NCBI RefSeq assembly: GCF_026230105.1
Contig: NC_079477.1
Span: 5,151,001 to 5,215,000, forward strand
Reading direction: 5' to 3'
Origin: Diorhabda sublineata
Taxonomy: Eukaryota > Arthropoda > Insecta > Coleoptera > Chrysomelidae
DNA: 64,000 bases
Shown here piece after piece: positions 22,641 through 34,059 of this stretch (within the stretch, counting starts at the first letter, position 1; each line of letters opens with the position of its first letter). The translations under genes and the position numbers were made by a program. A model generated the notes under the pieces. The model did not search any database. It had not been told where the DNA came from and saw only the letters and a list, made by a program, of their open reading frames with translations.

Positions 22641-23362
22641 GTTCATACCTCAAAGGTTTGAATCCAATGATTGGTTTGAATCATCTAGATAGTATCTATC
22701 ACCAACTATCTATGACTTGTGAATCGATTTACAGTTCGGGTTCACTAGCGAAGAGAAGGTGGACTAATAATAACGAAAGAATTTAAAGAAGACGTCGATA
22801 GAAAGAAACAATGATGAAGGCATACCTCAAAGGTTTTAATCCAAACGTTTACCAAGGATTGGTTTGAATCATCTAGATAATATCTTTCACCAACTATCTA
22901 TGACTTGTGAATCGATTTACAGTTCGGGTTCACTAGCGAAAAGAAGGTGGACTAATAATAACAAGAGAAATTGAAGAAGACGTCGATAAAAAGAAACAAT
23001 AATGAAGTCATACTTCAAAGGTTTTAATCCAAACGTTTACCAAAGATTGGTTTGAATCATCTAGATAATATCTATCACCAACTATCTATGACTTGTGAAT
23101 CGATTTACAGTTCGGGTTCACTAGCGAAAAGAAGGTGAACTAATAATAACAAAAGAAATTAAAGAAGTCGTCGATAGAAAGAAACAATGATGAATGCATA
23201 CCTCAAAGGTTTTAATTCAAACGTTTACCAAAGATTGGTTAGAATCATCTAGATAATATCTATCACCAACTGTTTATGACTTATGAATTAATTTACAGTT
23301 CGGGTTTACTAGCGAAGAGAAAAAAATTACAGAAGACATCGATAAAAAGAAACAATTTGACT
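22641..23362 (+). repeat. Four-copy ~188-bp tandem repeat
   Basis: The landmark TTGGTTTGAATCATCTAGAT (or its TTGGTTAGAATC variant) starts at 22671, 22859, 23047 and 23235, exactly 188 bases apart. Other shared marks are CATACCTCAAAGGTTTTAA, GTGAATCGATTTACAGTTCG and GAAGAAGACGTCGATA. Copies are about 90% alike by eye; the last lacks part of its right side. No coding frame runs through it. It is unrelated to the 194-bp satellite. Confidence 0.9.
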
Positions 23363-24703
23363 AATCATAATCAAAAGTTCTGGAAGAATCAAGATATTTG
23401 AATAAAATATGGCCTCGAAGGTGGGAATTTTTATTATATCTTTTTTCGAATTCGAGACATGGTTGATATCAGGGGTATCAACTTTTCTTGGCGTGGAGAC
23501 CAAAGTTTTCACTAGATCTTTTTATGAAATCGAGACACGGTCGATATAAGGCATATCATTCCTTTATATAGTAAAACACTACATCATACTATACTTAAAT
23601 TTCTACCTAAGTCCTGATCAATTCATTATTTGGTCTTTATTTTGTTATCGCAGTCAAATTTTTTCTAGACCAAAGCTAATCGTCTCACAATTACGATTAT
23701 TCAAACATCAACTCAAGTTTTTGTATATTTATCTATTTAGTTATATACACGTTGTTTTTTATATTTAAATATTCATTTTATATTAGAAATAAGTTGTTTA
23801 ATTATTAAAAATCTAGAATTTCTGTGAGTTATTTCTTCAGAAGAAAATAACAAATGTCTTGAAAAAAATTTGTGTCTTCAAACCTGCATTTGTCATCTAT
23901 TCTTTCAATGCCTTAAAAATTTTATTGTTTTCTTAGTGTATTCATTTAAGAGGAGTATACAAGTCATAATCAGTGGAAATTTACGCCAATGGATGTTTTC
24001 CAACATTTTCCAGCAATACTATTAATTAAACTAAATCATAATTATACCTTTCATCCTACTATATACCCAAATCAATATAAATAATCTATACATATTCATT
24101 AAGCCCTATGCGGCAAATTAGCGTCTTTTCCTATGTGCCAATAATCTAGAATTATACAAAATGTCAGGGGTCTAAAGAAGGGAAAATTACTTCCACACAC
24201 TAGATTCAAGGTCTTCAATGTATTGATTCACATTATTTCATCTAACCTATTTCACCGCAAATAAGTCAATTATGCTAAAAACTGCATACTTCGTTATTTT
24301 TCAGTACACTGAAAAAAATAGTTTTCAATTAAAAATAGCACAACTTCTAGATCTAGATCTTAAATAGATGAAAAAATAATATGAATATTCAACTTTTTTA
24401 ACAAATCAGAACTAAAATCTGATTTTAAATCAGCAGATAGATAGAGAAAAGATGATGGATGAGAGATATTCAATGGGGAATATTATTCTATACTTTTAAA
24501 AGTAATGAATTTAGAAGAAAAGAAAACAAAGCCGTTTTTCGACCAATAAAGTTATGGCCATACTGTATTCTTTTATGATTATTAAAAAAAAAGTAACCGG
24601 CCAATACGATGCTGATTTGTTGGATGGAAAGCGATTAGAAAGATTAGAAAGAAGATTAGAAAGAAATAAATAAAGAGGTGATGGCAGAGACCAGCGCGTA
24701 TAA
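23363..24703. other. No gene recognised
   Basis: AT-rich sequence without supported features. Confidence 0.5.
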
Positions 24704-25430
24704 TACGAGAACGGTTCCAGAAGTACTGGCGATACTTGCTTGAAAAATACCACTGTATTCTATACAGTATACAGCATCTGTTTTGGGTTTGAAGATGTTA
24801 GGTTATTTAGTATCTGTTTGGCAGCTATCAATAGTGAAAGTCTTTAGTGAATTTGTAAACGTGGGCGAAATTGATCATTAATACAATACATTTATTTGAA
24901 TGGCATTGGCCCAATCAATATAAAAACTAAACTAGATTCTACTTGACCAAATGAGGTAGGCATTTCAAAAGTGCGGTAAATCGCATATTAACTGAAAATT
25001 TGGAGATGAGAAAGCTGAGCCCAAGATGGGTTCCCCGTTTGCTCACATTGGAATAAAAGCAGCGTCGTGAAGATGTTTTCATCGAGTGTATGACAATGTT
25101 TCATAGAGAGATAGCTGATGGGTGCCGCGTTCCAAAGAAGACAAAGACCGTTCCATTCGCAGGCAAGGTCATGGCGTCGGTATCAACTAAGAGTATTAAG
25201 CAAACTTATTGCAACGTTTGAGCAAAGATATCAAGCAAAAACGGCCGCATTTGGCTTAAAGGAAAGTGTTGCTTCATCAAGACATCACACAACCGTTATT
25301 GCAATGGCCAAAATTGATGATTTAAAGTTTGAATTGATATCTCATGCACCTTATTCGCCAGATTTAGCCCCCTCAGGCACTTTTTGGATGTATCGAACAA
25401 ATTGGGGGCTCGCTGGACTAAGGGTATAGA
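24704..25430 (+). pseudogene. Mariner relic (family with CGAGGATG...CCCAGAAG ends)
   Basis: TA plus CGAGAACGGTTCCAGAAGTA at 24704 matches the 5' end of the relic at 31218. Coding debris follows in order: RILTENLEMRKLSPRWVPRL (about 24985-25050), KTVPFAGKVMAS (about 25147-25183), then KVLLHQD-like and TVIAMAKIDDLKFELISHAP with YSPDLAP (25255-25375). The last two boxes carry the second and third catalytic acidic positions. Internal deletions and stops are numerous, and no right TIR was found. Confidence 0.75.
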
Positions 25431-25789
25431 AAATTATGATGATAATTGAATGCTTTCATCATGGATATAAGATTGTTAAGATACTTAACTAATCATTACT
25501 TATACTAAGATACTTTTCTTTTGAGGATTTTCTTGTAACAATTGAAAAATATACTCATAGTCTTAATCTCTAGATCTTCATTTTAGCGTTTTCAGCTATT
25601 ACTTTTTCTCGACATTACACTTTTACTAAAGTTATGGAAGTTTTAACAAGAAAAACTTTCCTGCCACGAAACTGCACGATGCATTTGGAAATAAGATTCA
25701 CTATATTGATTTATTATATAAATTTTAATCTATAGTTATTAGATAAAATCCCAAAAAAGCTTGATTTGCTTTTAAGAACCTGCCTCAGA

Positions 25790-27210
25790 ATTTATATTTC
25801 TTAAAACTTATTGTACCCACCGTTTCTCAGTTATATGTGTTTAAAGTTGCGAAATCAGAGCTTATATTTTAGTATGTTTTCTAAATTATACATTCGAACG
25901 TTATGAATTTTTAATAGATGATTACTTATGTCCACGTAGAAGGAATAAATAATTCTACATTACTATCTGAAGGCCAGGGGCGGATAATACCCAATGGTTA
26001 ACAATTCGTAACACAGGGACATCCTGTACAACCTAAAGATAGCATAAATGAATTTTTCAATCGATGTTCTAACAGAAAGGTTTAATTCGATCAAATTTAT
26101 GTAATTATTTATTGAAAATACTTACAGGAAGTATTAAAACATAATCAAACATTTCTTATTAAACTGCAAACTATCGAACATCTTGTTTTAATTTGGGTAA
26201 TTTTATACTTTCGCTGTCCCCTCGTTTTTTAGCTCTAGAAAATCGAAAAATCATCCGATTTCGGTGAATTTTTTCCTAAAATATCGTTTGTACGGCGGAT
26301 TTATGGGAAAAGTATGGGAAATATCTCACCTGGAGATTTCATATAGTTTTATGACTTTAAATGTGAACTTTTTTACAAAGCATCAACGAAATTCATATTT
26401 TTTTTGTTAGTCTACACAAAAAAATCGAACATTTTGAAAAAAAATTGAAAAATGTCGGTAAGATACCATTTTTTTAATGGTGAAAATTTTCAATTTTTCA
26501 AAGTTAACTTTTAATATTGTACACTTGATAACAATAAACGATTTTAAGAATTTTTTTGTATAACTTTAATGATTAATAAAGAAGGTACGATCGATTATAT
26601 GTGAGAAAAGGTCAAATTTAAAAAAATTGTTATTATTTTTAATTGTAAAAACATGATAAATCAACATTTTTATATACATTAATTTTCAATTTGTTCGTTT
26701 TTTTGTGTAAATTGTGAAAAAAACGTTCATTTGATTATTTGGAAAAAAGTTATCAACAATTATACGTGAATGAGTACATTTTCATAAACATTTAAAGCCC
26801 TGAAACCAATATAAGTTTTCATTTTATTTTTCCCATTTTTTTTGTGAATCCGCCGTAAAAACGAAGCCGTTTTAAAAAAAATTCATTGAAACCGTATGTT
26901 TTTATATTTTCTAGAGCCGCGATAGTATAAAATTACCTTAAATTAAATTACAGGTTGTCCCTATAAAAGTTACGCATTGTTAACCCTTGGGCATGAGCCC
27001 CCCCTGGCCTTCAGATAAGTAGTGTAGGATTATGTATTCAATCAATTACACTACATGGACATACGTAATCATCCATTAAAAATTCATAATGTTCGAATGT
27101 ATAATTTAGCAAATTATTAATTAAATATTAGTTCTGATTTTGCAACTTTAGCGGCCTATAACTCAGAAGCGAGGGGTCTTATAAGAAATGTTTTTTATGT
27201 CAAAGCATTA
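25790..27210. mobile_element. Long-terminal-inverted-repeat element containing a nested insertion
   Basis: About 240-bp imperfect inverted repeats. Left marks AAATTATACATTCGAACGTT, ATCTGAAGGCCAGGGG and GGTTAACAATTCGTAAC (25885-26015) recur inverted at 26960-27110 (complement AAATTATACATTCGAACATT, ATCTGAAGGCCAGGGG, GGTTAACAATGCGTAAC). The repeat continues outward to about 25800 and 27190. The two arms frame a separate TIR element. There is no coding capacity, the outer limits are approximate, and no TSD was seen. Confidence 0.75.
26195..26937. mobile_element. Array-free relative of the satellite-carrying element
   Basis: The ends GGGTAATTTTATACTTTCGC (26195) and complement GGTAATTTTATACTATCG (26937) resemble the ends of the 6.07-8.3 kb element. 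Just inside both ends are the same CTCTAGAAAATCGAAAAATC and ACGGCGGATTTATGGG motifs. The two arms carry one inverted unit each and no tandem array. The flanking heptamers (TTAATTT, TTAAATT) differ at one base. It appears to be a diverged member that lacks, or never gained, the satellite. Confidence 0.75.
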
Positions 27211-29590
27211 TTTTCACGTCAACTAGTCACTTCCAAATTTTGTTGTTCCTATATTCAATAAAACCGCTCAGTTTAGCAATTTTGACCACCAGCAAAAGAC
27301 ATTCGGCACATATTCAAAATCGGTAGTATATTCTAATTCTATTCTAATAGTTTTATAAAGAAAATGATATTTTCTTTAAAAAGCTGAACACTTTTGATTT
27401 CATCCTCGCTAAACAATTTTTTTCACTTTCCTCTATGTTTAAATAAAATATAATTTGTATTGAAGTTATAAATAGTTATCTATACCAAATTACAACTGAC
27501 TGCGTATATTTGTGTGTAATGTTTTTATTATAGTCATCACTTACCATTGTCAATTTGTTTATTATTATGGTTTAAATTCATTTCGGGACTATCAACTACA
27601 AGCCGTTCCGTCTCTCTGGTATCGCGCGGGTCTTTTCGAGAAAAACGTACCATTTTCTCTTTTTTAACGCTCGCTGGTAGATCATGGCAACACCGAAAAA
27701 AATTTTTCGGAAATTTCAGTTTTCCGGGATGACCGCATAACCAAGATTCGGTTTCTACTGATCGTAACAGGCGAGTGGTAAATTTCTAATTCAGCCGGCC
27801 TTGCTTGCGAAATACGCCAGCCGACGGGAAATCCCGTTGCTATAGTAACCGTAGGTTCGGGTTTAGAAAATTCAGGACTAGCGAATCTCTATCCCCCCTC
27901 TCTCGAATTCATGAGATGGGGGTGAGTTTTCTTAGTGGAGGGGCAGCCACTGGCGTCTCTGTATAATGTCAAAATAATTTATTATTTACGGTTATGCACT
28001 TTGTCAATGTTTATGGTATCAAAAAAGAGCATCAAGGGGTCATATGAAGCCCCCAATGCTTTTCTCATATCTTCTAAACGATTCAAGTCTTCATTTTTTT
28101 CAATTCAATGTATTTTATGCCTTCCAATCATAATACAGTAAGTACCATGCTATTTAAAAGTTGTTATAGTGGTACTATTCTTGTTTGAAGGAGAAAAAAT
28201 TGTACTAAAAGTAAACAAGTAAAAAAGTCGTAGCAATCTCGGCGCGAGATACTATAGCGATTTTTTTACCGTTAACAATCAATAACTATTAACAAAAATC
28301 TAAATTATAAAAGGAAGTTTCCATGAAAAATATCAATAATTTCATCTATACAATAATTTCGACCTAAATATTTCTTGACAATTCTCATAATAATTGGTTT
28401 ATGATATGAAAAAATGTCCTGACATATGACATGAATTGACGTCCATTGAAGCCAATTGACGTATATTGTCATTTGATGTTGATCATGTTTTATGATGTCT
28501 AAGCATGACATTTGAGGTTATTTGGCGATTGATTGATTTTTTCCTAACAATTGCCAAAATTTCATATGCTACATACAGACAGATGGAAAAACGCTTAAAA
28601 AAACAAAGTATTCTGCTCCTCTCAGCGGCGTCCCATTGTTAATATGACTATGTTGTATTGTAGGTTCGCTTCAACCCATCAAAAAACCGTCATTGGTACA
28701 GTGACGATTCTGCGCAATAGAGATTACATGTTCCAATCGGGCAGTTCCAACGAACGTGTTCCAACCGAACGATTCTGCTTTGTATTCCAACCGACTTAGG
28801 TATCGTTTGTGAACCGTTTCCGGGACGGTCTTCTCGATACTTGGTTGATAGCAAGTACTGTTACAAGAGCCGTGTACAGCCATAGATTACGCAGATAAAA
28901 CGACATCAAAGGATTGAAGTCAAAGCCTCTTGACGGCTTTTCAAAGGATATCACACTTTGGTAACTTCAAGTGGGGCACGACGGGCCTATCTGAAGGCCT
29001 ATGCGTTCAACTGCTTCACGGCCGTCCACCCCTACGAACTATGAACTAACGCTAAATATTATAATAGAACTTTTATATTGGATGATTATCATAAATTTCG
29101 AAAATAATTTCGCAAAAAAAATGAGATTTACAAACAATACATATTATAGTAAATAATATGTTTAGTGCGATTGCCAAATCGAGCTGATTGAGTAGCAAGA
29201 CTTTGCTTTTGATACAAGTTTTGTTTTTGGTGACATTTAATAACTTAAAACAAAAGGTCTCTTAAGTATGGACTGAATAAATCATAGACTTGGTATTACA
29301 AGCATCTCCCAATTTGTTACAAGTTTTATTTTCGATGTCATCGCCTTCTTATTATACATATACCTCCTTTTTTACTTTCCAGTACCCTCTACTTCTTGAA
29401 TACCAACAACGAATTTTCTCAAAGCTCTCTCTCTCTCTGTTTTATGAGCTTTTCTTATTTTTGTAGGAAGTCTACCTCTTTTTCGGTACTACTTCTTGAG
29501 CTTCAGCTACATTATTCCTCAAAGCCCAATCACTATCTCTATGAGTTTTCTTCGATAGCTTTGATGTTACAATTTTTGACCAGCCTGGAT
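27211..29590. other. No gene recognised
   Basis: Contains a slightly GC-richer patch (27590-27900) and short chance frames (27547, 28671). No family, splice structure or repeat edge could be supported. Confidence 0.45.
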
Positions 29591-29591
29591 G

Positions 29592-29960
29592 TTAAATACC
29601 TCTTAGTCTATTGTATTCATAAATTGACATTTCCTGCGCTTCAATACTTCCAAAGTCGATATTAATTAGATGTAACCTGCCGAGATTTGTAACTCTAGAA
29701 ATTGCTATGCAAGCTTGACCGGATGTGAATACTGCATAACCGATATCCATCAGCGCATTATTGAGCCTTTTGTGTATAGTTATAGCATATGCTACACATT
29801 ATGGAAAACTGTTCACGATAAACATAAGCTCTATGAATAATTTCAAATTTAGTTTTGACTGGACCAAGTCAGTGAACATTATTAACTGTAAATTTTCTTC
29901 ATTGTATTATTAACCAATGAGGCTTTTTCCTATAAAGTGTGAGGTATTCAATTGTTCATT
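29592..29960 (-). pseudogene. C-terminal relic of a PIF1-like (Helitron-type) helicase
   Basis: On the minus strand an open stretch (29759 to stop at 29592) reads NALMDIGYAVFTSGQACIAI, then SRVTNLGRLHLINIDFGSIE and YNRLRGI. This is the closing part of PIF1-family helicases: the V-F-x-x-G-Q-A-Y-V-A-L-S-R-V motif, with Y-V-A-L changed here to C-I-A-I, then LxGLHLxN and the terminal EYNRLR. A frame-broken piece upstream (to about 29960) is consistent with the preceding YAITIHKAQG region. In insect genomes such fragments usually come from Helitrons. The Rep and main ATPase motifs are not visible. Confidence 0.6.
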
Positions 29961-30029
29961 TATCTCTTGCATCAGTTTTCATTTCCTTATTTGAATTGCC
30001 AGGATTGCCGCTTATGTCTTCGTTAAGCC

Positions 30030-30330
30030 TCTATCTGCAAGATTTTTTTATAGAGCGATACCATGTAGTCGGTGGTCTCTTACCAGGCCTTTTTTAGGCT
30101 CTCCATTTACACTGCTTGTATTTTGTTTTCAAGTCTCGCTGTTAGTATTCAGATTTCCTAGCCAAAAGTTAGGATTGGTGCATACAAGAAGTTGTAACTT
30201 TGCCTTCTTTTTCCCTAAGACTGTTTTCTTGATATTGTAGTATGTAGTAGTTAGATTCTCTATTCTATTTATTTCAAAAGTTATTTATACATTTGGTGTA
30301 TGTAGAAAACTGGACTCACTGATTTCGCTA
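30030..30330 (-). pseudogene. Non-LTR reverse transcriptase C-terminal relic
   Basis: Minus-strand debris LYAPILTFG followed by LENKIQAVEM-like sequence matches the Y-x-P-x-L-x-Y-G-x-E-x-W-x-L-x-x-x-x-x-x-x-I-x-x-x-E-M pattern at the end of non-LTR reverse transcriptases. Frame changes and stops are present and no other domain can be followed. Confidence 0.45.
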
Positions 30331-31217
30331 TCTATAGTTGTACCGGCCTACTACATCTACCTGAAGGAAATTGCAAAATATTATAGTTTTTCTGTGATTT
30401 ATACACTAAAAACTAATTGTATTCAAAATTTAAAGCGTCTATGTCTACTAGAGTTTTGATGATTTGTCAGTTAGTGAGTGACAAAATTAAGGACTTTGAC
30501 TCGTTATAATTCTTAAAACTAGTTCCATTTGAATGAAATATGGAATATAACGTGTGTATATTTATATACAATGCTTGCTTGGTTACTAATTTAATCCACA
30601 ACGAAGTCTAAAATGGCTTGAAGCAGTTCAGGCCATTCGCTTTTTTTGCTTGACTTGGGGGGGGCACTGCCGTGGACAAATAGATAGAAACATTCATCAA
30701 ATCATTGTTATCAACTGCTAAAAACTAAACCACAAACTAGTGACTGAATTTTATTGGAATTTCAATTATCAATTTGTTTCATACGTTTTATTATACATCA
30801 GGCTTTCTCAATGAATCTCACGGTATATTACATACATCTTTGATTAGACTGTGGCTTGTTGATGATTAAAAACATCTGGTTCTATTGAATATATTTGTCC
30901 TTCTTCCATTGTTTCCAATATAAATAAATATTACATTTTTCTAGAATATCAGAGGTTTGACGCCTCCGCCAATCAATATGTAGCTCGTAAATCGAATTAT
31001 AGCAGAAACCCTAAAAGGAGTAAATAGGTCATCCACAACGATTGATGTTATATATTTTCTTAATGGTTACGGATAATTCGTTATATTAGAAATATCCATT
31101 TTTATCGAAGAACTAAATTTCCACCTGTAAAATTTGGCAACCAGGACAAGACGCGTGGTACCCAGGGATTTTAGAGCCCAGAACTCGGGTATGTCAATAG
31201 GTTTTCAAAATAAAGTG
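30331..31217. other. No gene recognised
   Basis: No open frame or repeat could be supported. Confidence 0.5.
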
Positions 31218-31973
31218 TACGAGGATGCTCCCAGAAGTACCTGGACTGACCTAGAGATGGTGGTAGTCGCTGCATATGCTTCACGTTGTTTAATATTTGT
31301 TTGGCAGCCATCAATTGTGAACGTCTTCAGTGAACTTGTAAACATGGAAAAAATTGATCATCGTTATGGGTTACAACAGTTTTATTTGAAAGACATTAGC
31401 CCAACCAATATAGACTAACAATAAAATATTGGGTAGCAAAGTTTGAACGAGGCCGTAGGCCTGCGAAGACCAGCATCGCAGTGGTCAACCAAATGAGGTG
31501 ACGATTCCAGATATGTTGAAGAAAATCCACATAGCGGTACTGGATGATCATCCACTGAAAATACGCTAACTAGCAGACATAGTAGGCATTTCAAAAAGTA
31601 CGGTATATCGCATATTAACTGAAAATTTGGACTTGAGAAAGCTGAACGCAAAATGGGTGCCGCGCATGCTCACGATGGAACAAAAACACCGAGTGTTTGG
31701 CAGTGATTCATAGAAATATAGTCGAATTTTTGCGCCGTTTCATAACCATAGATGAAATTTGATCTATCACTTGAAACATGAAACAAAAGAATAATCAAAA
31801 CAATCGACTGAAAAGGGAGAACCGGTTCAAAAGAAGGCAAAAACCGTTCCATCTGCCGGCAAGGTCATGACGTCGGTATGTTGAGATTGACTACCTTAAG
31901 AAAGGAAAAACTATCAACGGCGAATATGCGAACATTTATTTAAATATTGAGTGATGTACTACTTTGTTACAAA
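31218..31973 (+). pseudogene. Mariner relic, same family as 24.7 and 60.7 kb
   Basis: It starts TA-CGAGGATGCTCCCAGAAGTA (31218). It then shows MEKIDHR...FYLKDISPTNID (31346-31415), DDHPLKIR with VGISKSTVYRILTENLDLR (about 31545-31640), KLNAKWVPRMLT, then the ETW-box region and AKTVPSAGKVMTSV (31840-31880). Multiple stops and an internal deletion are present. The end is overrun by a separate 300-bp insertion at 31989. Confidence 0.75.
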
Positions 31974-32303
31974 ATTATTAATAAGCAAAGACAGAAAGCG
32001 GCCAGTGGCCGTTTAAAACAGCCACAACGCGTTCTGGACGCCTTGTGTTTGCCAGAACGCGTTGTGGCTGTTCTGATATAGCCAGAACCCGATTAAAATT
32101 ATTTTAGATTTAGAAAACGTCAGCTCACGTAATATAATGCTGCTTATTGATAATTATTTGGGAACAAAATAGTACAACACTCATTATTTGAATAAATGTT
32201 GAATGACAACGTTTTTGTACATGTTTTATATCCGCAGTTAGGTTAGGTTAGGTTATGTTAGGTTAGTTATATTATTTATATTAGTTATATTATTAATAAG
32301 CAA
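31974..32303. mobile_element. 300-bp insertion with 15-bp target duplication and hairpin core
   Basis: ATTATTAATAAGCAA occurs at 31974-31988 and again at 32289-32303. Between them are 300 bp that contain a perfect 20-bp stem (ACAGCCACAACGCGTTCTGG at 32018-32037, complement at 32052-32071, 14-base loop) and, to the right, AGGTTAGGTTAGGTTATG (about 32235), ending in an A/T-rich tail. A 15-bp duplication with an A/T-rich tail suggests target-primed retrotransposition, but no known SINE head was recognised. Confidence 0.6.
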
Positions 32304-32759
32304 TCTAGAGATTTCTTTTTAGAAATTAACACTGACGATCGTAAATGTTTTAGACCACGTTTAACCACCTATGTTTCTCAAACATATTTAACATTGTCTA
32401 ATTTCTTGAAGGAAAACTTCTTTTTCATATTATAATATTTCTGTAATGGTTATTTTACGTGGTAAAATATGAACAAATAATAATGTTTATTTCTTTTAAA
32501 TCATATTATGAATGGCCTAAATATACTATATATCAGGCTGTACCAGCCTCGTCTAAATCAGTATGATTTTAAACTTGATCAATTTCACAAAAATTACATT
32601 AAAATTATTAGTTATCGTTACATCGTAAGAGTTTTACGTAAAGATTTACGATGACGACATTAAATGTATATTGTCAATAATGCTTAATAAATAGATGAAC
32701 AATAAATATTTACTTAACATATTTTGAATCAATTTCCCAGTGTGTTATTAGATATCTAT
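32304..32759. other. No gene recognised
   Basis: AT-rich sequence; nothing supported. Confidence 0.5.
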
Positions 32760-33935
32760 TAGATCACTTAATTTAAAGTTGTGTGAATGAAACACAGATG
32801 GCACTGCCATTGTCAAATTCATATGACGTTTATGAAGAACTTTCAAAATACTATGTGGAAAATTTCATGACATTTCGATCAGTCAGAAAAGAGCGACAGT
32901 CATTTACGTGAAGTTATATTTGTTATTTTTAAAACAATGAATTCAAAACAATTTCGTATAAATTTGTTATTTTTAAAACAATGAATTCAAAACAATTTCG
33001 TATGTTAATTTATAATTGCTTCTTGATGGAAACAAAATAATGTACAAGCTCAGCAATGGCTATCCAGACTACTCTGCACCATCGAAAAGAACCAAGTGTT
33101 GCTGAATTTAAACATGGTCGTCCAAACGAGGTAATTACTCCAGAAAACTTCAGAAAAGACAACAAATTGGTTATATCTAATCGTAAATTGTAATTGCTGA
33201 GGCCGTAAAGATGTCAGAAGGCTGTGTGTTTACAATTATGCATGAACTTTTGACCATGAGAAAATTTTTTTCAATGTGGGTACCGCGTTTACTCGCAGTC
33301 GATCAAAAATAACAACGTTTTAATGATTTAGAGCAGTGTTTGGACATGTTTACACGTAATAAATCAGATTTTTTGCGTCGATATGTGAAGATGGATGAAA
33401 CATGGATCTATTAGTTCACTCCGGAATAAAAAAGATCATCATCTGAGTTGACTGAGCCGGTGAACCACGTCCAAAGCGTCCAAAGGCACAACAGTCAGCT
33501 GGGAAGGTTATGACTTCAATATTTTGGGACGCGCATGGAATATTGCTCAATATTGCTCAATAGCGAATACTACATAGAGTTGTTGGAATGCAAAAATCAA
33601 GGAAAAAAGTCTCATATACCGAATAAAAAACCACGATTTCACTAAAATAATGCAACGATTCACTTCGATGGTAATAATGGTTAAATTGAACGATTTCGAA
33701 TTGCTTCCATCCACTGTATAGTCCAGATTTGCCCCCCAGTGATTACTGGCTAATCGCCGATGTCAAAAAAATGCTCATCGGTATAAAATTGAACTCGAAT
33801 GAAGAAGCAATATCTAAAACTAAAGCCCAAAGCGTTGGATTGATTTTATTGCTCTTGAAAGAGATTACATTGATGAATAAAATTGATTTTTGGCAGAAAA
33901 ATGTGTTTTCCTTAGTTAGTCACACGACTTATTGA
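32760..33935 (+). pseudogene. Mariner relic, near full length but riddled with stops
   Basis: A different mariner family from the others. ATG at about 32938 (MNSKQFR) lies inside a 42-bp tandem duplication (32918-33003). Debris continues with AEFKHGRPNEV, then the box MDETWIY (about 33393-33413), KAQQSAGKVMTSIFWDAHGI (about 33487-33540), a decayed HQDN region and PPSDYWLIADVKKMLIG (33729-33785), which carries the third catalytic Asp, and EAISKT... to FSLVSHTTY at 33935. All three catalytic boxes can be located, but stops and frameshifts make it inactive. Confidence 0.75.
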
Positions 33936-34059
33936 GAGTTGTGTTATAAAACCCAGTTATAAAACAAAGTTATGTCGATATTAATAGATACGAGAATTCA
34001 ACAGATAGGCAGACATTTCTTCTTTCACTTACGATAGACCTGCATCCTGGTGAATGGCT

